From Xylocopa sonorina (Eukaryota > Arthropoda > Insecta > Hymenoptera > Apidae), in contig NW_027490123.1 in assembly GCF_050948175.1 (NCBI RefSeq), positions 248,001 to 312,000 of the forward strand: a stretch of DNA of 64,000 nucleotides, given 5' to 3'. Shown here piece after piece: positions 1 through 13,871 of this stretch. The notes below the pieces were generated by a model, which saw nothing but the letters and a program-made list of their open reading frames with translations, did no database searches and was not told where the DNA came from. The position numbers were made by a program, and so were the translations under genes. Within the stretch, counting starts at the first letter, position 1, and each line of letters opens with the position of its first letter.

Positions 1-357
1 TATCTTATCACGAAACATATAAATGAGATGCAATATCGCGATTTAAGTAGCATTAGAGCACTATTGCTACGATACGTAGACATCTGCAAACGCTATTTCC
101 TAGCAAGCTATGGTCGCATTTACTTCCTTTTGAAGGGAATACGATGTGTACATGACACTTCGCAATGAATATTATATCTTAACACGAAACATAGAAATGA
201 GATGCGATATCGCGATTTAAGTAGCATTAGAATTCTATTGCTATGATACGTAGACGTCTGCAAACGCTATTTCCTAGCACGGAAGTGTCGCATTTACGTT
301 CTTTTGAAGTGAATATGAGCTATACATGATACTTCGCAAATCATATTATATCTTACC
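1..357 (+). repeat. Divergent left-edge monomers
   Basis: The first two units (10-183 and 184-357) keep the 174-bp phase but are visibly more divergent than the rest. They start ACGAAACAT instead of ATGAAACAT, carry GCGATTTAAGTAGC in place of GCGTTTTAAGAAGC, and have altered 3' parts (GAAGGGAATACGATG, GAAGTGAATATGAGC) where most units have GAAGTGTAGACGAGG. A related 3' variant (GAAGAGAATACGAGG) reappears near 14.75 kb, so this is probably an old monomer subtype. Satellite arrays often decay toward their edges, so a true edge may lie just to the left, but the window does not show it. Confidence 0.8.
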
Positions 358-599
358 ATGAAACATAGAAATGAGATGCGATATCGCGTTTTAAGAAGCA
401 TTAGAACACTATTGCTACGATACGTAGACATCTGCAAACGCTATTTCCTAGCGAGGAAGTGTCGCATTCACATTCATTTGAAGTGTAGACGAGGAATACA
501 TAACACTTCGCAAATCATATTACATCTTACCATGAAACATAGAAATGAGATGCAATATCGCGTTTTAAGAGTCATAAGAACTCTATTGCTACGATACGT

Positions 600-3266
600 A
601 GACATCTGCAAACGCTATTTCCTAGCAAGGAAGTGTCGCATTTACATTCATTTGAAGTGTAGGCGAGGAATACATAACACTTCGCAAATCATGTTATATC
701 TTACCATGAAATATAGAATTGAGATGCGATATCGCGTTTTAAGAAGCATTAGAACACTAATGCTACGATACCTAGACATCTGCAGATGCTATTTCCTAGC
801 AAGGAAGTGTCGCATTTACATTCATTTGAAGTGTAGACGAGGAATACATGACCCTTCGCAAATCATATTATATCTTACCATGAAACATAGAAATGAGATG
901 CGATATCGCGTTTTAAGAAGCATTAGAACACTAATGCTACGATACCTAGACATCTGCAGATGCTATTTCCTAGCAAGGAAGTGTCGCATTTACATTCATT
1001 TGAAGTGTAGACGAGGAATACATGACACTTCGCAAATCATATTATATCTTACCATGAAACATAGAAATGAGATGCGATATCGCGTCTTAAGAAGCATTAG
1101 AAGTCTATTGCTACGATACGTAGACATCTGCAAACGCCATTTTCTAGCGAGGAAGTGTCGCATTCACATTCATTTGAAGTGTAGACGAGGAATACATAAT
1201 ACTTCACAAATCATATTATATCTTACCATGAAACATAGAAATGAGATGCGATATCGCCTTTTAAGAATCATAAGAACTCTATTGCAACGATACGTAGACA
1301 TCTGCAAACGCTATTTCCTAGCAAGGAAGTGTCGCATTTACATTCATTTGAAGTGTAGGCGAGGAATACATAACACTTCGCAAATCATGTTATATCTTAC
1401 CATGAAATATAGAATTGAGATGCGATATCGCGTTTTAAGAAGCATTAGAACACTATTGCTACGGTACCTAGACATCTGCAGATCCTATTTCCTAGCAAGG
1501 AAGTGTCGCATTTACATTCATTTGAAGTGTAGAAGAGGAATACATGACACTTCGCAAATCATATTATATCTTACCATGAAACATAGAAATGAGATGCGAT
1601 ATCGCCTTTTAAGAATCATAAGAACTCTATTGCAACGATACGTAGACATCTGCAAACGCTATTTCCTAGCAAGGAAGTGTCGCATTTACATTCATTTGAA
1701 GTGTAGGCGAGGAATACATAACACTTCGCAATGAATATTATATCTTATCAGGAAACATAGACATGAGATGCAATATCTCGTTTTAAGAAGCATTTGAACT
1801 CTATTGTTTCGGTACGTAGACATCTGCAAACGCTATTTCCTAGCAAGGAAGTGTCGCATTTAAATTCATTTGAAGTGTAGGCGAGGAATACATAACACTT
1901 CGCAAATCATGTTATATCTTACCATGAAATATAGAATTGAGATGCGATATCGCGTTTTAAGAAGCATTAGAACACTAATGCTACGATACCTAGACATCTG
2001 CAGATGCTATTTCCTAGCAAGGAAGTGTCGCATTTACATTCATTTGAAGTGTAGACGAGGAATACATGACCCTTCGCAAATCATATTATATCTTACCATG
2101 AAACATGGAAATGAGATGCGATATCGCGTTTTAAGAAGCATTAGAACACTAATGCTACGATACCTAGACATCTGCAGATGCTATTTCCTAGCAAGGAAGT
2201 GTCGCATTTACATTCATTTGAAGTGTAGGAGAGGAATACATGACACTTCGCAAATCATATTATATCTTACCATGAAACATAGAAATGAGATGCGATATCG
2301 CGTTTTAAGAAGCATTAGAAATCTATTGCTACGATACGTAGACATCTGCAAACGCCATTTTCTAGCGAGGAAGTGTCGCATTCACATTCATTTGAAGTGT
2401 AGACGAGGAATACATAATACTTCACAAATCATATTATATCTTACCATGAAACATAGAAATGAGATGCGATATCGCCTTTTAAGAATCATAAGAACTCTAT
2501 TGCAACGATACGTAGACATCTGCAAACGCTATTTCCTAGCAAGGAAGTGTCGCATTTACATTCATTTGAAGTGTAGGCGAGGAATACATAACACTTCGCA
2601 AATCATGTTATATCTTACCATGAAATATAGAATTGAGATGCGATATCGCGTTTTAAGAAGCATTAGAACACTATTGCTACGATACCTAGACATCTGCAGA
2701 TCCTATTTCCTAGCAAGGAAGTGTCGCATTTACATTCATTTGAAGTGTAGACGAGGAATACATGACACTTCGCAAATCATATTATATCTTACCATGAAAC
2801 ATAGAAATGAGATGCGATATCGCCTTTTAAGAATCATAAGAACTCTATTGCAACGATACGTAGACATCTGCAAACGCTATTTCCTAGCAAGGAAGTGTCG
2901 CATTTACATTCATTTGAAGTGTAGGCGAGGAATACACAACACTTCGCAATGAATATTATATCTTATCAGGAAACATAGACATGAGATGCAATATCTCGTT
3001 TTAAGAAGCATTTGAACTCTATTGCTTCGATACGTAGACATCTGCAAACGCTATTTCCTAGCAAGGAAGTGTCGCATTTACATTCATTTGAAGTGTAGGC
3101 GAGGAATACATAACACTTCGCAAATCATGTTATATCTTACCATGAAATATAGAATTGAGATGCGATATCGCGTTTTAAGAAGCATTAGAACACTAATGCT
3201 ACGATACCTAGACATCTGCAGATGCTATTTCCTAGCAAGGAAGTGTCGCATTTACATTCATTTGAA
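600..3266 (+). repeat. 7-monomer higher-order repeat (1218 bp), two copies plus a partial third
   Basis: Bases from about 600 match bases from about 1818 at a distance of 1218 bp (7 x 174), and a third partial match starts near 3036 and ends near 3266, where GAAGTGTAG becomes GAAGAGTAG. The order of monomer types is the same in both full copies: ATATAGAATTGAG with CTAATGCTACG, then CTAATGCTACG with CTGCAGATGC, then the AACGCCATTT type, then CTATTGCAACG, then CTGCAGATCC, then CTATTGCAACG again, then the TATCTTATCAGG unit. A few private substitutions separate the copies, for example CATAGAAATG at 880-890 against CATGGAAATG at about 2103. Confidence 0.85.
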
Positions 3267-3557
3267 GAGTAGACGAGGAATCCATGACGCTTCGCAAATC
3301 ATATTATATCTTACCATGAAGCATAGAAATGAGATGCGATATCGCGTTTTAAGAAGCATTAGAAATCTATTGTTACGATACGTAGATATCTGCAGACGCT
3401 ATTTTCTTGCAAGGAAGTGTCGCATTTACATTCATTTGAATCGTAGACGAGGAATGCATAACACTTCGCAATGAATATTATATCTTATCAGGAAACATAG
3501 ACATGAGATGCAATATCTCGTTTTAAGAAGCATTTGAACTCTATTGCTTCGATACAT

Positions 3558-5170
3558 AGACATCTGCAAACGCTATTTCCTAGCAAGGAAGTGTCGCATT
3601 TACATTCATTTGAAGTGTAGGCGAGGAATACATAACACTTCGCAAATCATGTTATATCTTACCATGAAATATAGAATTGAGATGCGATATCGCGTTTTAA
3701 GAAGCATTAGAACACTAATGCTACGATACCTAGACATCTGCAGATGCTATTTCCTAGCAAGGAAGTGTCGCATTTACATTCATTTGAAGTGTAGACGAGG
3801 AATACATGACCCTTCGCAAATCATATTATATCTTACCATGAAACATAGAAATGAGATGCGATATCGCGTTTTAAGAAGCATTAGAACACTAATGCTACGA
3901 TACCTAGACATCTGCAGATGCTATTTCCTAGCAAGGAAGTGTCGCATTTACATTCATTTGAAGTGTAGACGAGGAATACATGACACTTCGCAAATCATAT
4001 TATATCTTACCATGAAACATAGAAATGAGATGCGATATCGCGTTTTAAGAAGCATTAGAAATCTATTGCTACGATACGTAGACATCTGCAAACGCCATTT
4101 TCTAGCGAGGAAGTGTCGCATTCACATTCATTTGAAGTGTAGACGAGGAATACATAATACTTCACAAATCATATTATATCTTACCATGAAACATAGAAAT
4201 GAGATGCGATATCGCCTTTTAAGAATCATAAGAACTCTATTGCAACGATACGTAGACATCTGCAAACCCTATTTCCTAGCAAGGAAGTGTCGCATTTACA
4301 TTCATTTAAAGTGTAGGCGAGGAATACATAACACTTCGCAAATCATGTTATATCTTACCATGAAATATAGAATTGAGATGCGATATCGCGTTTTAAGAAG
4401 CATTAGAACACTAATGCTACGATACCTAGACATCTGCAGATGCTATTTCCTAGCAAGGAAGTGTCGCATTTACATTCATTTGAAGTGTAGACGAGGAATA
4501 CATGACCCTTCGCAAATCATATTATATCTTACCATGAAACATAGAAATGAGATGCGATATCGCGTTTTAAGAAGCATTAGAACACTAATGCTACGATACC
4601 TAGACATCTGCAGATGCTATTTCCTAGCAAGGAAGTGTCGCATTTACATTCATTTGAAGTGTAGACGAGGAATACATGACACTTCGCAAATCATATTATA
4701 TCTTACCATGAAACATAGAAATGAGATGCGATATCGCGTTTTAAGAAGCATTAGAACACTATTGCTACGATACCTAGACATCTGCAGATGCTATTTCCTA
4801 GCATGGAAGTGTCGCATTTACATTCATTTGAAGTGTAGACGAGGAATACATGACCCTTCGCAAATCATATTATATCTTACCATGAAACATAGAAATGAGA
4901 TGCGATATCGCGTTTTAAGAAGCATTAGAAATCTATTGCTACGATACGTAGACATCTGCAAACGCCATTTCCTAGCGAGGAAGTGTCGCATTCACATTCA
5001 TTTGAAGTGTAGACGAGGAATACATAATACTTCACAAATCATATTATATCTTACCATGAAACATAGAAATGAGATGCGATATCGCCTTTTAAGAATCATA
5101 AGAACTCTATTGCAACGATACGTAGACATCTGCAAACGCTATTTCCTAGCAAGGAAGTGTCGCATTTACA
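3558..5170 (+). repeat. 4-monomer block followed by a 5-monomer variant of itself
   Basis: The first four monomer types of the upstream 7-mer reappear starting at 3664 and again at 4360 (696 bp later). The second copy has one extra monomer, at 4708, that combines features of its neighbours (CTATTGCTACG with CTGCAGATGC and CTAGCATGGAAG). This is what unequal exchange in register, but between different units, would leave. Boundaries are approximate. Confidence 0.65.
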
Positions 5171-6179
5171 TTCATTTGGAGTGTAGGCGAAGAATACATA
5201 ACCCTTCGCAAATCATGTTATATCTTACCATGAAATATAGAATTGAGATGCGATATCGCGTTTTAAGAAGCATTAGAACACTATTGCTACGATACCTAGA
5301 CATCTGCAGACGCTATTTCCTAGCAAGGAAGTGTCGCATTTACATTCATTTGAAGTGTAGACGAGGAATACATGACACTTCGCAAATCATATTATATCTT
5401 ACCATGAAACATAGAAATGAGATGCGATATCGCGTTTTAAGAAGCATTAGAACACTATTGCTACGATACCTAGACATCTGCAGACGTTATTTCCTAGCAA
5501 GGAAGTGTCGCATTTACATTCATTTGAAGAGTAGACGAGGAATACATGACGCTTCGCAAATCATATTATATCTTACCATGAAGCATAGAAATGAGATGCG
5601 ATATCGCGTTTTAAGAAGCATTAGAAATCTATTGTTACGATACGTAGACATCAGCAGACGCTATTTCCTTGCAAGGAAGTGTCGCATTTACATTCATTTG
5701 AATCGTAGACGAGGAATGCATAACACTTCGCAATGAATATTATATCTTATCAGGAAACATAGATATGAGATGCAATATCTCGTTTTAAGAAGCATTTGAA
5801 CTCTATTGTTTCGATACGTAGACATCTGCAATCGCTATTTCCTTGCAAGGAAGTGTCGCATTTACATTCATTTGAAGTGCAGACGAGGAATACATGACAC
5901 ATCGCAAATCATATTATATCTTACCATGAAACATAGAAATGAGATGCGATATGGCGTTTTAAGAAGCATTAGAAAGCTATTGCTACGATACGTAGACATC
6001 TGCAGACGCTATTTCCTTGCAAGGAAGTGTCGCATTTACATTCATTTGAAGTGTAGACGAGGAATACATAACACTTCGCAAATCATGCTTTATCTTACCA
6101 TGAACCATAGAATTGAGATGCGATATCGCGTTTTAAGAATAATTAGAACACTATTGCTACAGCACCTAGACATCTGCAC

Positions 6180-6192
6180 ACGCTATTCCTAG
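6180..6192 (+). other. 1-bp deletion in a monomer (phase change)
   Basis: The sequence reads CGCTATTCCTAGC where other units have CGCTATTTCCTAGC, so one T of a T run is missing at 6186-6187. From here the monomer start phase, counted modulo 174, changes from 10 to 9. Slippage in the T run is the simplest cause. Confidence 0.9.
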
Positions 6193-6379
6193 CAAGGAAA
6201 TGTCGCATTTACATTCATTTGAAGTGTAGACGAGGAATACATAACACTTCGCAAATCATGTTATATCTTACCATGAAACATAGAATTGAAATGCGATATC
6301 TTGTTTTTAGAAGCATTTGAACTCTATTGCTACGATACGTAGACATCTGTAATAGCTATTTCCTTGCAAGGAAGTGTCG

Positions 6380-7260
6380 CATTTACATTCATTTGAAGTG
6401 TAGACGAGGAATACATAACACTTCGCGAATCATATTATATCTTACCATGAAACATAGAAATGAGATGCGATATCGCGTTTTAAGAAGCATTAGTAATCTA
6501 TTGCTACGATACGTAGACATCTGCAGACGCTATTTCCTTGCAAGGAAGTGTCGCATTTACATTCATTCGAAGTGTAGACGAGGAATACATAACACTTCGC
6601 AAATCATGTTATATCTTACCATGAAACATAGAAATGAGATGCGATATCGCGTTTTAAGAATGATATGAACTCTATTGCTACGATACGTAGACATCTGCAA
6701 TCGCTACTACCTTGCAAGGAAGTGTCGCATTTACTTTCATTTGAATCGTAGACGAGGAATACATAACACATCGCAATGAATATTACATCTTATCATGAAA
6801 CATAGAATTGAGATGCGATATCTTGTTTTAGGAAGCATTTGAACTCTATTGCTTCGATACGTAGACATCTGCAAACGCTATTTCCTCGCAAGGAAGTGTC
6901 GCATTTACATTCATTTGAAGTGTAGGCGAGGAATACATAACACTTCGCAAATCATGATATATCTTACCATGAAATATAGATTTGAGATGCGATATCCCGT
7001 TTTACGAAGTTTTAGAACTCTACTGCTACGACACCTAGACATCTGCAGACGCTATTTCCTTGCAAGGAAGTGTCGCATTTACATTCATTTGAAGAGTAGA
7101 CGAGGAGTCCATGACGCTTCGCAAATCATATTATATCTTACCATGAAGCATAGAAATGAGATGCGATATCGCGTTTTAAGAAGCATTAGAAATCTATTGT
7201 TACGATACGTAGATATCTGCAGACGCTATTTCCTTGCAAGGAAGTGTCGCATTTACATTC
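6380..7260 (+). repeat. About 880-bp block copied again at about 12991-13871
   Basis: The run of monomers containing GTTTTAAGAATGATATGAAC, AATCGCTACTACC and TATCCCGTTTTACGAAG appears twice, 6611 bp apart. That is 38 monomers minus the 1-bp deletion near 9398. The rare CGCTACTACC and TTTTACGAAGTTTTAG variants make chance similarity unlikely. The copies are not adjacent, so other monomers have been inserted or rearranged between them since the duplication. Confidence 0.7.
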
Positions 7261-8627
7261 ATTTGTATCGTAGATGAGGAATGCATAACACTTCGCAATG
7301 AATATTATATCTTATCAGGAAACATAGATATGAGATGCAATATCTCGTTTTAAGAAGCATTTGAACTCTATTGCTTCGATACGTAGACATCTGCAAACGC
7401 TATTTCCTAGCAAGGAAGTGTCGCATTTACATTCATTTGAAGTGTAGACGAGGAATACATAACACTTCGCAAATCATGTTATATCTTACCATGAAACATA
7501 GAATTGTGATGCGATATCTTGTTTTTAGTAGCATTTGAACTCTATTGCTACGATACGTAGACATCTGCAATAGCTATTTCCTTGCAAGGAAGTGTCGCAT
7601 TTACATTCATTTGAAGTGTAGACGAGGAATACATAACACTTCGCAAATCATATTATATCTTACCATGAAACATAGAAATGAGATGCGATATCGCATTTTA
7701 AGAAGCATTAGAACTCTATTGCTACGATACCTAGACATCTGCAGACGCTATTTCCTAGCAAGGAAGTGTCGCATTTACATTCACTTGAAGTGTAGACGAG
7801 GAATCCATGACGCTTCGCAAATCATATTATATCTTACCATGAAGCATAGAAATGAGAAGCGATATCGCGTTTTAAGAAGCATTAGAAATCTATTGCTACG
7901 ATACGTAGACATCTGCAGACGCTATTTCCTTGCAAGGAAGTGTCGCATTTACATTCATTTGAAGAGTAGACGAGGAATCCATGACGCTTCGCAAATCATA
8001 TTATATCTTACCATGAAGCATAGAAATGAGATGCGATATCGCGTTTTAAGAAGCATTAGAAATCCATTGTTACGATACGTAGATATCTGCAGACGCTATT
8101 TCCTTGCAAGGAAGTGTCGCATTTACATTCATTTGAATCGTAGACGAGGAATGCATAACACTTCGCAATGAATATTATATCTTATCAGGAATCATAGATA
8201 TGAGATGCAATATCTCGTTTTAAGTAGCATTTGAACTCTATTGCTTCGATACGTAGACATCTGCAAACGCTATTTCCTAGCAAGGAAGTGTCGCATTTAC
8301 ATTCATTTGAAGTGTAGGCGAAGAATGCATAACACTTCGCAAATCATGTTATATCTTACCATGAAATATAGAATTGAGATGCGATATCGCGTTTTAAGAA
8401 GCATTAGAACACTATTTCTACGATACCTAGACATCTGCAGACGCTATTTCCTAGCAAGGAAGTGTCGCATTTACATTCATTTGAAGAGTAGACGAGGAAT
8501 ACATGACGCTTCGCAAATCATATTATATCTTACCATGAAACATAGAAATGAGATGCGATATCGCGTTTTAAGAAGCATTAGAAATCTATTGCTACGATAC
8601 GTAGACATCTGCAAGCGCTATTTCCTA
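7036..8627 (+). repeat. About 1.59-kb block, first copy (pairs with 9123-10714)
   Basis: This block matches 9123-10714 at a distance of 2087 bp, that is 12 monomers minus one base. The missing base is the 1-bp deletion near 9398 inside the second copy. Shared rare variants include GTATCGTAGATGAGG, GAGAAGCGATATCGC, TATTTCTACGATACC and GTAGGCGAAGAATGC. The two copies are separated by about 500 bp of other monomers. Confidence 0.8.
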
Positions 8628-9122
8628 GCAAGGAAGTGTCGCATTTACATTCATTTGAAGTGTAGACGAGGAATACATGACACTTCGCAAATCATATTAT
8701 AGCTTACCATGAAACATAGAAATGAGATGCGATATCGCGTTTTAAGAAGCATTAGAACACTATTGCTACGATACCTAGACATCTGCAGACGCTATTTCCT
8801 AGCAAGGAAGTGTCGCATTTACATTCATTTGAAGTGTCGACGAGGAATACATGACACTTCGCAAATCATATTATATCTTACCTTGAAACATAGAAATGAG
8901 ATGCGATATCGCGTTTTAAGAAGCATTAGAACACTCTTGCTACGATACCTAGACATCTGCAGACGCTATTTCCTAGCAAGGAAGTGTCGCATTTACATTC
9001 ATTTGAAGAGTAGACGAGGAATACATGACGCTTCGCAAATCATATTATATCTTACCATGAGACATAGAAATGAGATGCGATATCGCGTTTTAAGAAGCAT
9101 TAGAAATCTATTGTTACGATAC

Positions 9123-10714
9123 GTAGACATCTGCAGACGCTATTTCCTTGCGAGGAAGTGTCGCATTTACATTCATTTGAAGAGTAGACGAGGAGTCCAT
9201 GACGCTTTGCAAATCATATTATATCTTACCATGAAGCATAGAAATGAGATGCGATATCGCGTTTTAAGAAGCATCAGAAATCTATTGTTACGATACGTAG
9301 ATATCTGCAGACGCTATTTCCTTGCAAGGAAGTGTCGCATTTACATTCATTTGTATCGTAGATGAGGAATGCATAACACTTCGCAATGAATATTATATTT
9401 ATCAGGAAACATAGATATGAGATGCAATATCTCGTTTTAAGAAGCATTTGAACTCTATTGCTTCGATACGTAGACATCTGCAAACGCTATTTCCTAGCAA
9501 GGAAGTGTCGCATTTACATTCATTTGAAGTGTAGACGAGGAATACATAACACTTCGCAAATCATGTTATATCTTACCATGAAACATAGAATTGAGATGCG
9601 ATATCTTGTTTTTAGTAGCATTTGAACTCTATTGCTACGATACGTAGACATCTGCAATAGCTATTTCCTTGCAAGGAAGTGTCGCATTTACATTCATTTG
9701 AAGTGTAGACGAGGAATACATAACACTTCGCAAATCATATTATATCTTACCATGAAACATAGAAATGAGATGCGATATCGCATTTTAAGAAGCATTAGAA
9801 CTCTATTGCTACGATACCTAGACATCTGCAGACGCTATTTCCTAGCAAGGAAGTGTCGCATTTACATTCACTTGAAGTGTAGACGAGGAATCCATGACGC
9901 TTCGCAAATCATATTATATCTTACCATGAAGCATAGAAATGAGAAGCGATATCGCGTTTTAAGAAGCATTAGAAATCTATTGCTACGATACGTAGACATC
10001 TGCAGACGCTATTTCCTTGCAAGGAAGTGTCGCATTTACATTCATTTGAAGAGTAGACGAGGAATCCATGACGCTTCGCAAATCATATTATATCTTACCA
10101 TGAAGCATAGAAATGAGATGCGATATCGAGTTTTAAGAAGCATTAGAAATCCATTGTTACGATACGTAGATATCTGCAGACGCTATTTGCTTGCAAGGAA
10201 GTGTCGCATTTACATTCATTTGAATCGTAGACGAGGAATGCATAACACTTCGCAATGAATATTATATCTTATCAGGAATCATAGATATGAGATGCAATAT
10301 CTCGTTTTAAGAAGCATTTGAACTCTATTGCTTCGATACGTAGATATCTGCAAACGCTATTTCCTAGCAAGGAAGTGTCGCATTTACATTCATTTCAAGT
10401 GTAGGCGAAGAATGCATAACACTTCGCAAATCATGTTATATCTTACCATGAAATATAGAATTGAGATGCGATATCGCGTTTTAAGAAGCATTAGAACACT
10501 ATTTCTACGATACCTAGACATCTGCAGACGCTATTTCCTAGCAAGGAAGTGTCGCATTTACATTCATTTGAAGAGTAGACGAGGAATACATGACGCTTCG
10601 CAAATCATATTATATCTTACCATGAAACATAGAAATGAGATGCGATATCGCGTTTTAAGAAGCATTAGAAATCTATTGCTACGATACGTAGACATCTGCA
10701 AGCGCTATTTCCTT
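9123..10714 (+). repeat. About 1.59-kb block, second copy
   Basis: It matches 7036-8627 with few differences, including the 1-bp deletion near 9398, CTTTGC for CTTCGC near 9207, TATCGAGTTTT for TATCGCGTTTT near 10125, and TTTCAAGTG for TTTGAAGTG near 10395. Because the deletion is private to this copy, it arose after the duplication. Confidence 0.8.
9391..9404 (+). other. 1-bp deletion in a monomer (phase change)
   Basis: The sequence reads ATTATATTTATCAGG where sibling units read ATTATATCTTATCAGG. The monomer phase changes from 9 to 8 here. The sibling block 2087 bp upstream has the intact version, so the loss is private to this copy. Confidence 0.9.
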
Positions 10715-11120
10715 GCAAGGAAGTGTCGCATTTACATTCATTTGAAGTGCAGACGAGGAATACATGACACATCGCAAATCATATTATATCTTACCATGAA
10801 ACATAGAAATGAGATGCGATATGGCGTTTTAAGAAGCATTAGAAAGCTATTGCTACGATACGTATACATCTGCAAACGCTATTCCCTAGCGAGGAAGTAT
10901 CGCATTCACATTCATTTGAAGTGTAGACGAGGAATAGATAACACTTCGCAAATCATGTTATATCTTATCATGAAACATAGAATTGAGATGCGATATCGCG
11001 TTTTAAGAAGCATTAGAACACTATTGCTACAGCACCTAGACATCTGCACACGCTATTTCCTAGCAAGGAAATGTCGCATTTACATTCATTTGAAGTGTAG
11101 ACGAGGAATACATAACACTT
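10645..11120 (+). repeat. About 475-bp block also present at about 14821-15296
   Basis: Rare variants GATATGGCGTTTTAAG, GAAAGCTATTGC, CGTATACATCTGC, GAAGTATCGCATTC and GCTACAGCACCTAGAC occur in the same order at both places, 4176 bp apart (24 x 174). The left copy has private changes such as GGAATAGATAAC and TATCTTATCATG. Confidence 0.75.
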
Positions 11121-12990
11121 CGCGAATCATGTTATATCTTACCATGAAACATAGAAATGAGATGCGATATCGCGTTTTAAGAAGCATTAGAAATCTATTG
11201 CTACGATACGTAGACATCTGCAAACGCTATTTCCTAGCGAGGAAGTGTCGCATTTACTTTCATTTGAATCGTAGACGAGGAATACATAACACTTCGCAAT
11301 GAATATTATATCTTATCAGGAAGCATAGATATGAGATGCAATATCTCGTTTTAAGAAGCATTTGAACTCTATTGCTTCGATACGTAGACATCTGCAAACG
11401 CTATTTCCTAGCAAGGAAGTGTCGCATTTACATTCATCTGAAGTGTAGGCGAGGAATACATAACACTTCGCAAATCATGTTATATCTTACCATGAAATAT
11501 AGAATTGAGATGCGATATCGCGTTTTAAGAAGCATTAGAACACTATTGCTACGATACCTAGACATCTGCAGACGCTATTTCCTAGCAAGGAAGTGTCGCA
11601 TTTACATTCATTTGAAGTGTAGACGAGCAATACATGACACTTCGCAAATCATATTATATCTTACCATGAAACATAGAAATGAGATGCGATATCGCGTTTT
11701 AAGAAGCATTAGAACACTATTGCTACGATACCTAGACATCTGCAGACGCTATTTCCTAGCAAGGAAGTGTCGCATTTACATTCATTTGAAGAGTAGACGA
11801 GGAATACATGACGCTTCGCAAATCATATTATATCTTACCATGAAACATAGAAATGAGATGCGATATCGCGTTTTAAGAAGCATTAGAAATCTATTGCTAC
11901 GATACGTAGACATCTGCAGACGCTAGTTCCTTGCAAGGAAGTGTCGCATTTACATTCATTTGAAGTGTAGACGAGGAATACATAACACTTCGCAAATCAT
12001 GTTATATCTTACCATGAAACATAGAATTGAGATGCGATATCGCGTTTTAAGGAGCATTAGAACACTATTGCTACAGTACCTAGACATCTGCACACGCTAT
12101 TTCCTAGCAAGGAAGTGTCGCATTTACATTCATTTGAAGTGTAGACGAGGAATACATAACACTTCGCAAAGCATGTTATATCTTACCATGAAACGTAGAA
12201 ATGAGATGCGATATCGCGTTTTAAGAAGCATTTGAACTCCATTGTTTCGATATGTAGACACCTGCAAACGCTATTTCCTTGCAAGGAAGTGTCGCATTTA
12301 CATTCATTTGAAGTGCAGACGAGGAATACATGACACTTCGCAAATCATATTATATCATGCCATGAAACATAGAAATGAGATGCGATATCTCGTTTTAAGA
12401 AGAATCTGAACCCTATTGCTTCGCTTCGTAGACATCTGCAAACGCTATATCCTAGCAAGGAAGTGTCGCATTTACATTCATTTGAAGTGTAGACGAGGAA
12501 TACATAACACTTCGCATATCATATTATATCTTACCATGAAACATAGAAATGAGATGAGGTATCGCGTTTTAAGAAGCATTAGAAACCTATTGCTACGATA
12601 CGTAGACATCTGCAAACGCAATTTCCTTGCAAGGAAGTGTCGCATTTACATTCATTTGAAGTGTAGACGAGGAATACATAACACTTCGCAAATCATATTA
12701 TATCTTACCATGAAACATAGAAATGAGATGCGATATCTTGTTTTTAGAAGCTTTTGAACTCTATTGCTACGATACGTTGACCTCTGTAATAGCTATTTCC
12801 TTGCAAGGAAGTGTCGCATTTACATTCATTTGAAGTGTAGACGAGGAATACATAACACTTCGCGAATCATATTATATCTTACCATGAAACATAGAAATGA
12901 GATGCGATATAGCGTTTTAAGAAGCATTAGAACTCTATTGCTAGGATACCTAGACATCTGCAGACGCTATTTCCTAGCAAGGAAGTGTCG

Positions 12991-13871
12991 CATTTACATT
13001 CATTTGAAGTGTAGACGAGGAATACATGATACTTCGCAAATCATATTATATCTTACCATGAAACATAGAAATGAGATGCGATATCGCGTTTTAAGAAGCA
13101 TTAGAAATCTATTGCTACGATACGTAGACATCTGCAGACGCTATTTCCTTGCAAGGAAGTGTCGCATTTACATTCATTGGAAGTGTAGACGAGGAATACA
13201 TAACACTTCGCAAATCATGTTATATCTTACCATGAAACATAGAAATGAGATGCGATATCGCGTTTTAAGAATGATATGAACTCTATTGCTACGATACGTA
13301 GACATCTGCAATCGCTACTACCTTGCAAGGAAGTGTCGCATTTACTTTCATTTGAATCGTAGACGAGGAATACATAACACATCGCAATGAATATTACATC
13401 TTATCATGAAACATAGAATTGAGATGCGATATCTTGTTTTAGGAAGCATTTGAACTCTATTGCTTCGATACGTAGACATCTGCAAACGCTATTTCCTCGC
13501 AAGGAAGTGTCGCATTTACATTCATTTGAAGTGTAGGCGAGGAATACATAACACTTCGCAAATCATGTTATATCTTACCATGAAATATAGAATTGAGATG
13601 CGATATCCCGTTTTACGAAGTTTTAGAACTCTATTGCTACGACACCTAGACATCTGCAGACGCTATTTCCTTGCAAGGAAGTGTCGCATTTACATTCATT
13701 TGAAGAGTAGACGAGGAGTCCATGACGCTTCGCAAATCATATTATATCTTACCATGAAGCATAGAAATGAGATGCGATATCGCGTTTTAAGAAGCATTAG
13801 AAATCTATTGCTACGATACGCAGACATCTGCAGACGCTATTTCCTTGCAAGGAAGTGTCGCATTTACATTC
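12991..13871 (+). repeat. Second copy of the 6380-7260 block
   Basis: It shares the CGCTACTACC and TTTTACGAAG rare variants with the left copy. It differs by scattered substitutions, for example ATTAGAAATC here against ATTAGTAATC near 6490, and GATACGCAGAC here against GATACGTAGAT near 7206. The right limit is where GAAGTGTAGACG replaces GTATCGTAGATG. Confidence 0.7.

Noticed and set aside
3544..5736. Long repetitive open reading frame (730 codons) and the many similar ones on the + strand as protein genes
   Set aside because: They follow from the 174-bp period being divisible by three, are broken by recurrent stop variants, show many residue-changing differences between units, and have no start context or regulatory signals.
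9274..9483. Minus-strand open frame of 69 codons
   Set aside because: It lies wholly in satellite units and exists only because of local variants, including the 1-bp deletion near 9398. No homologous frame is kept in neighbouring units.
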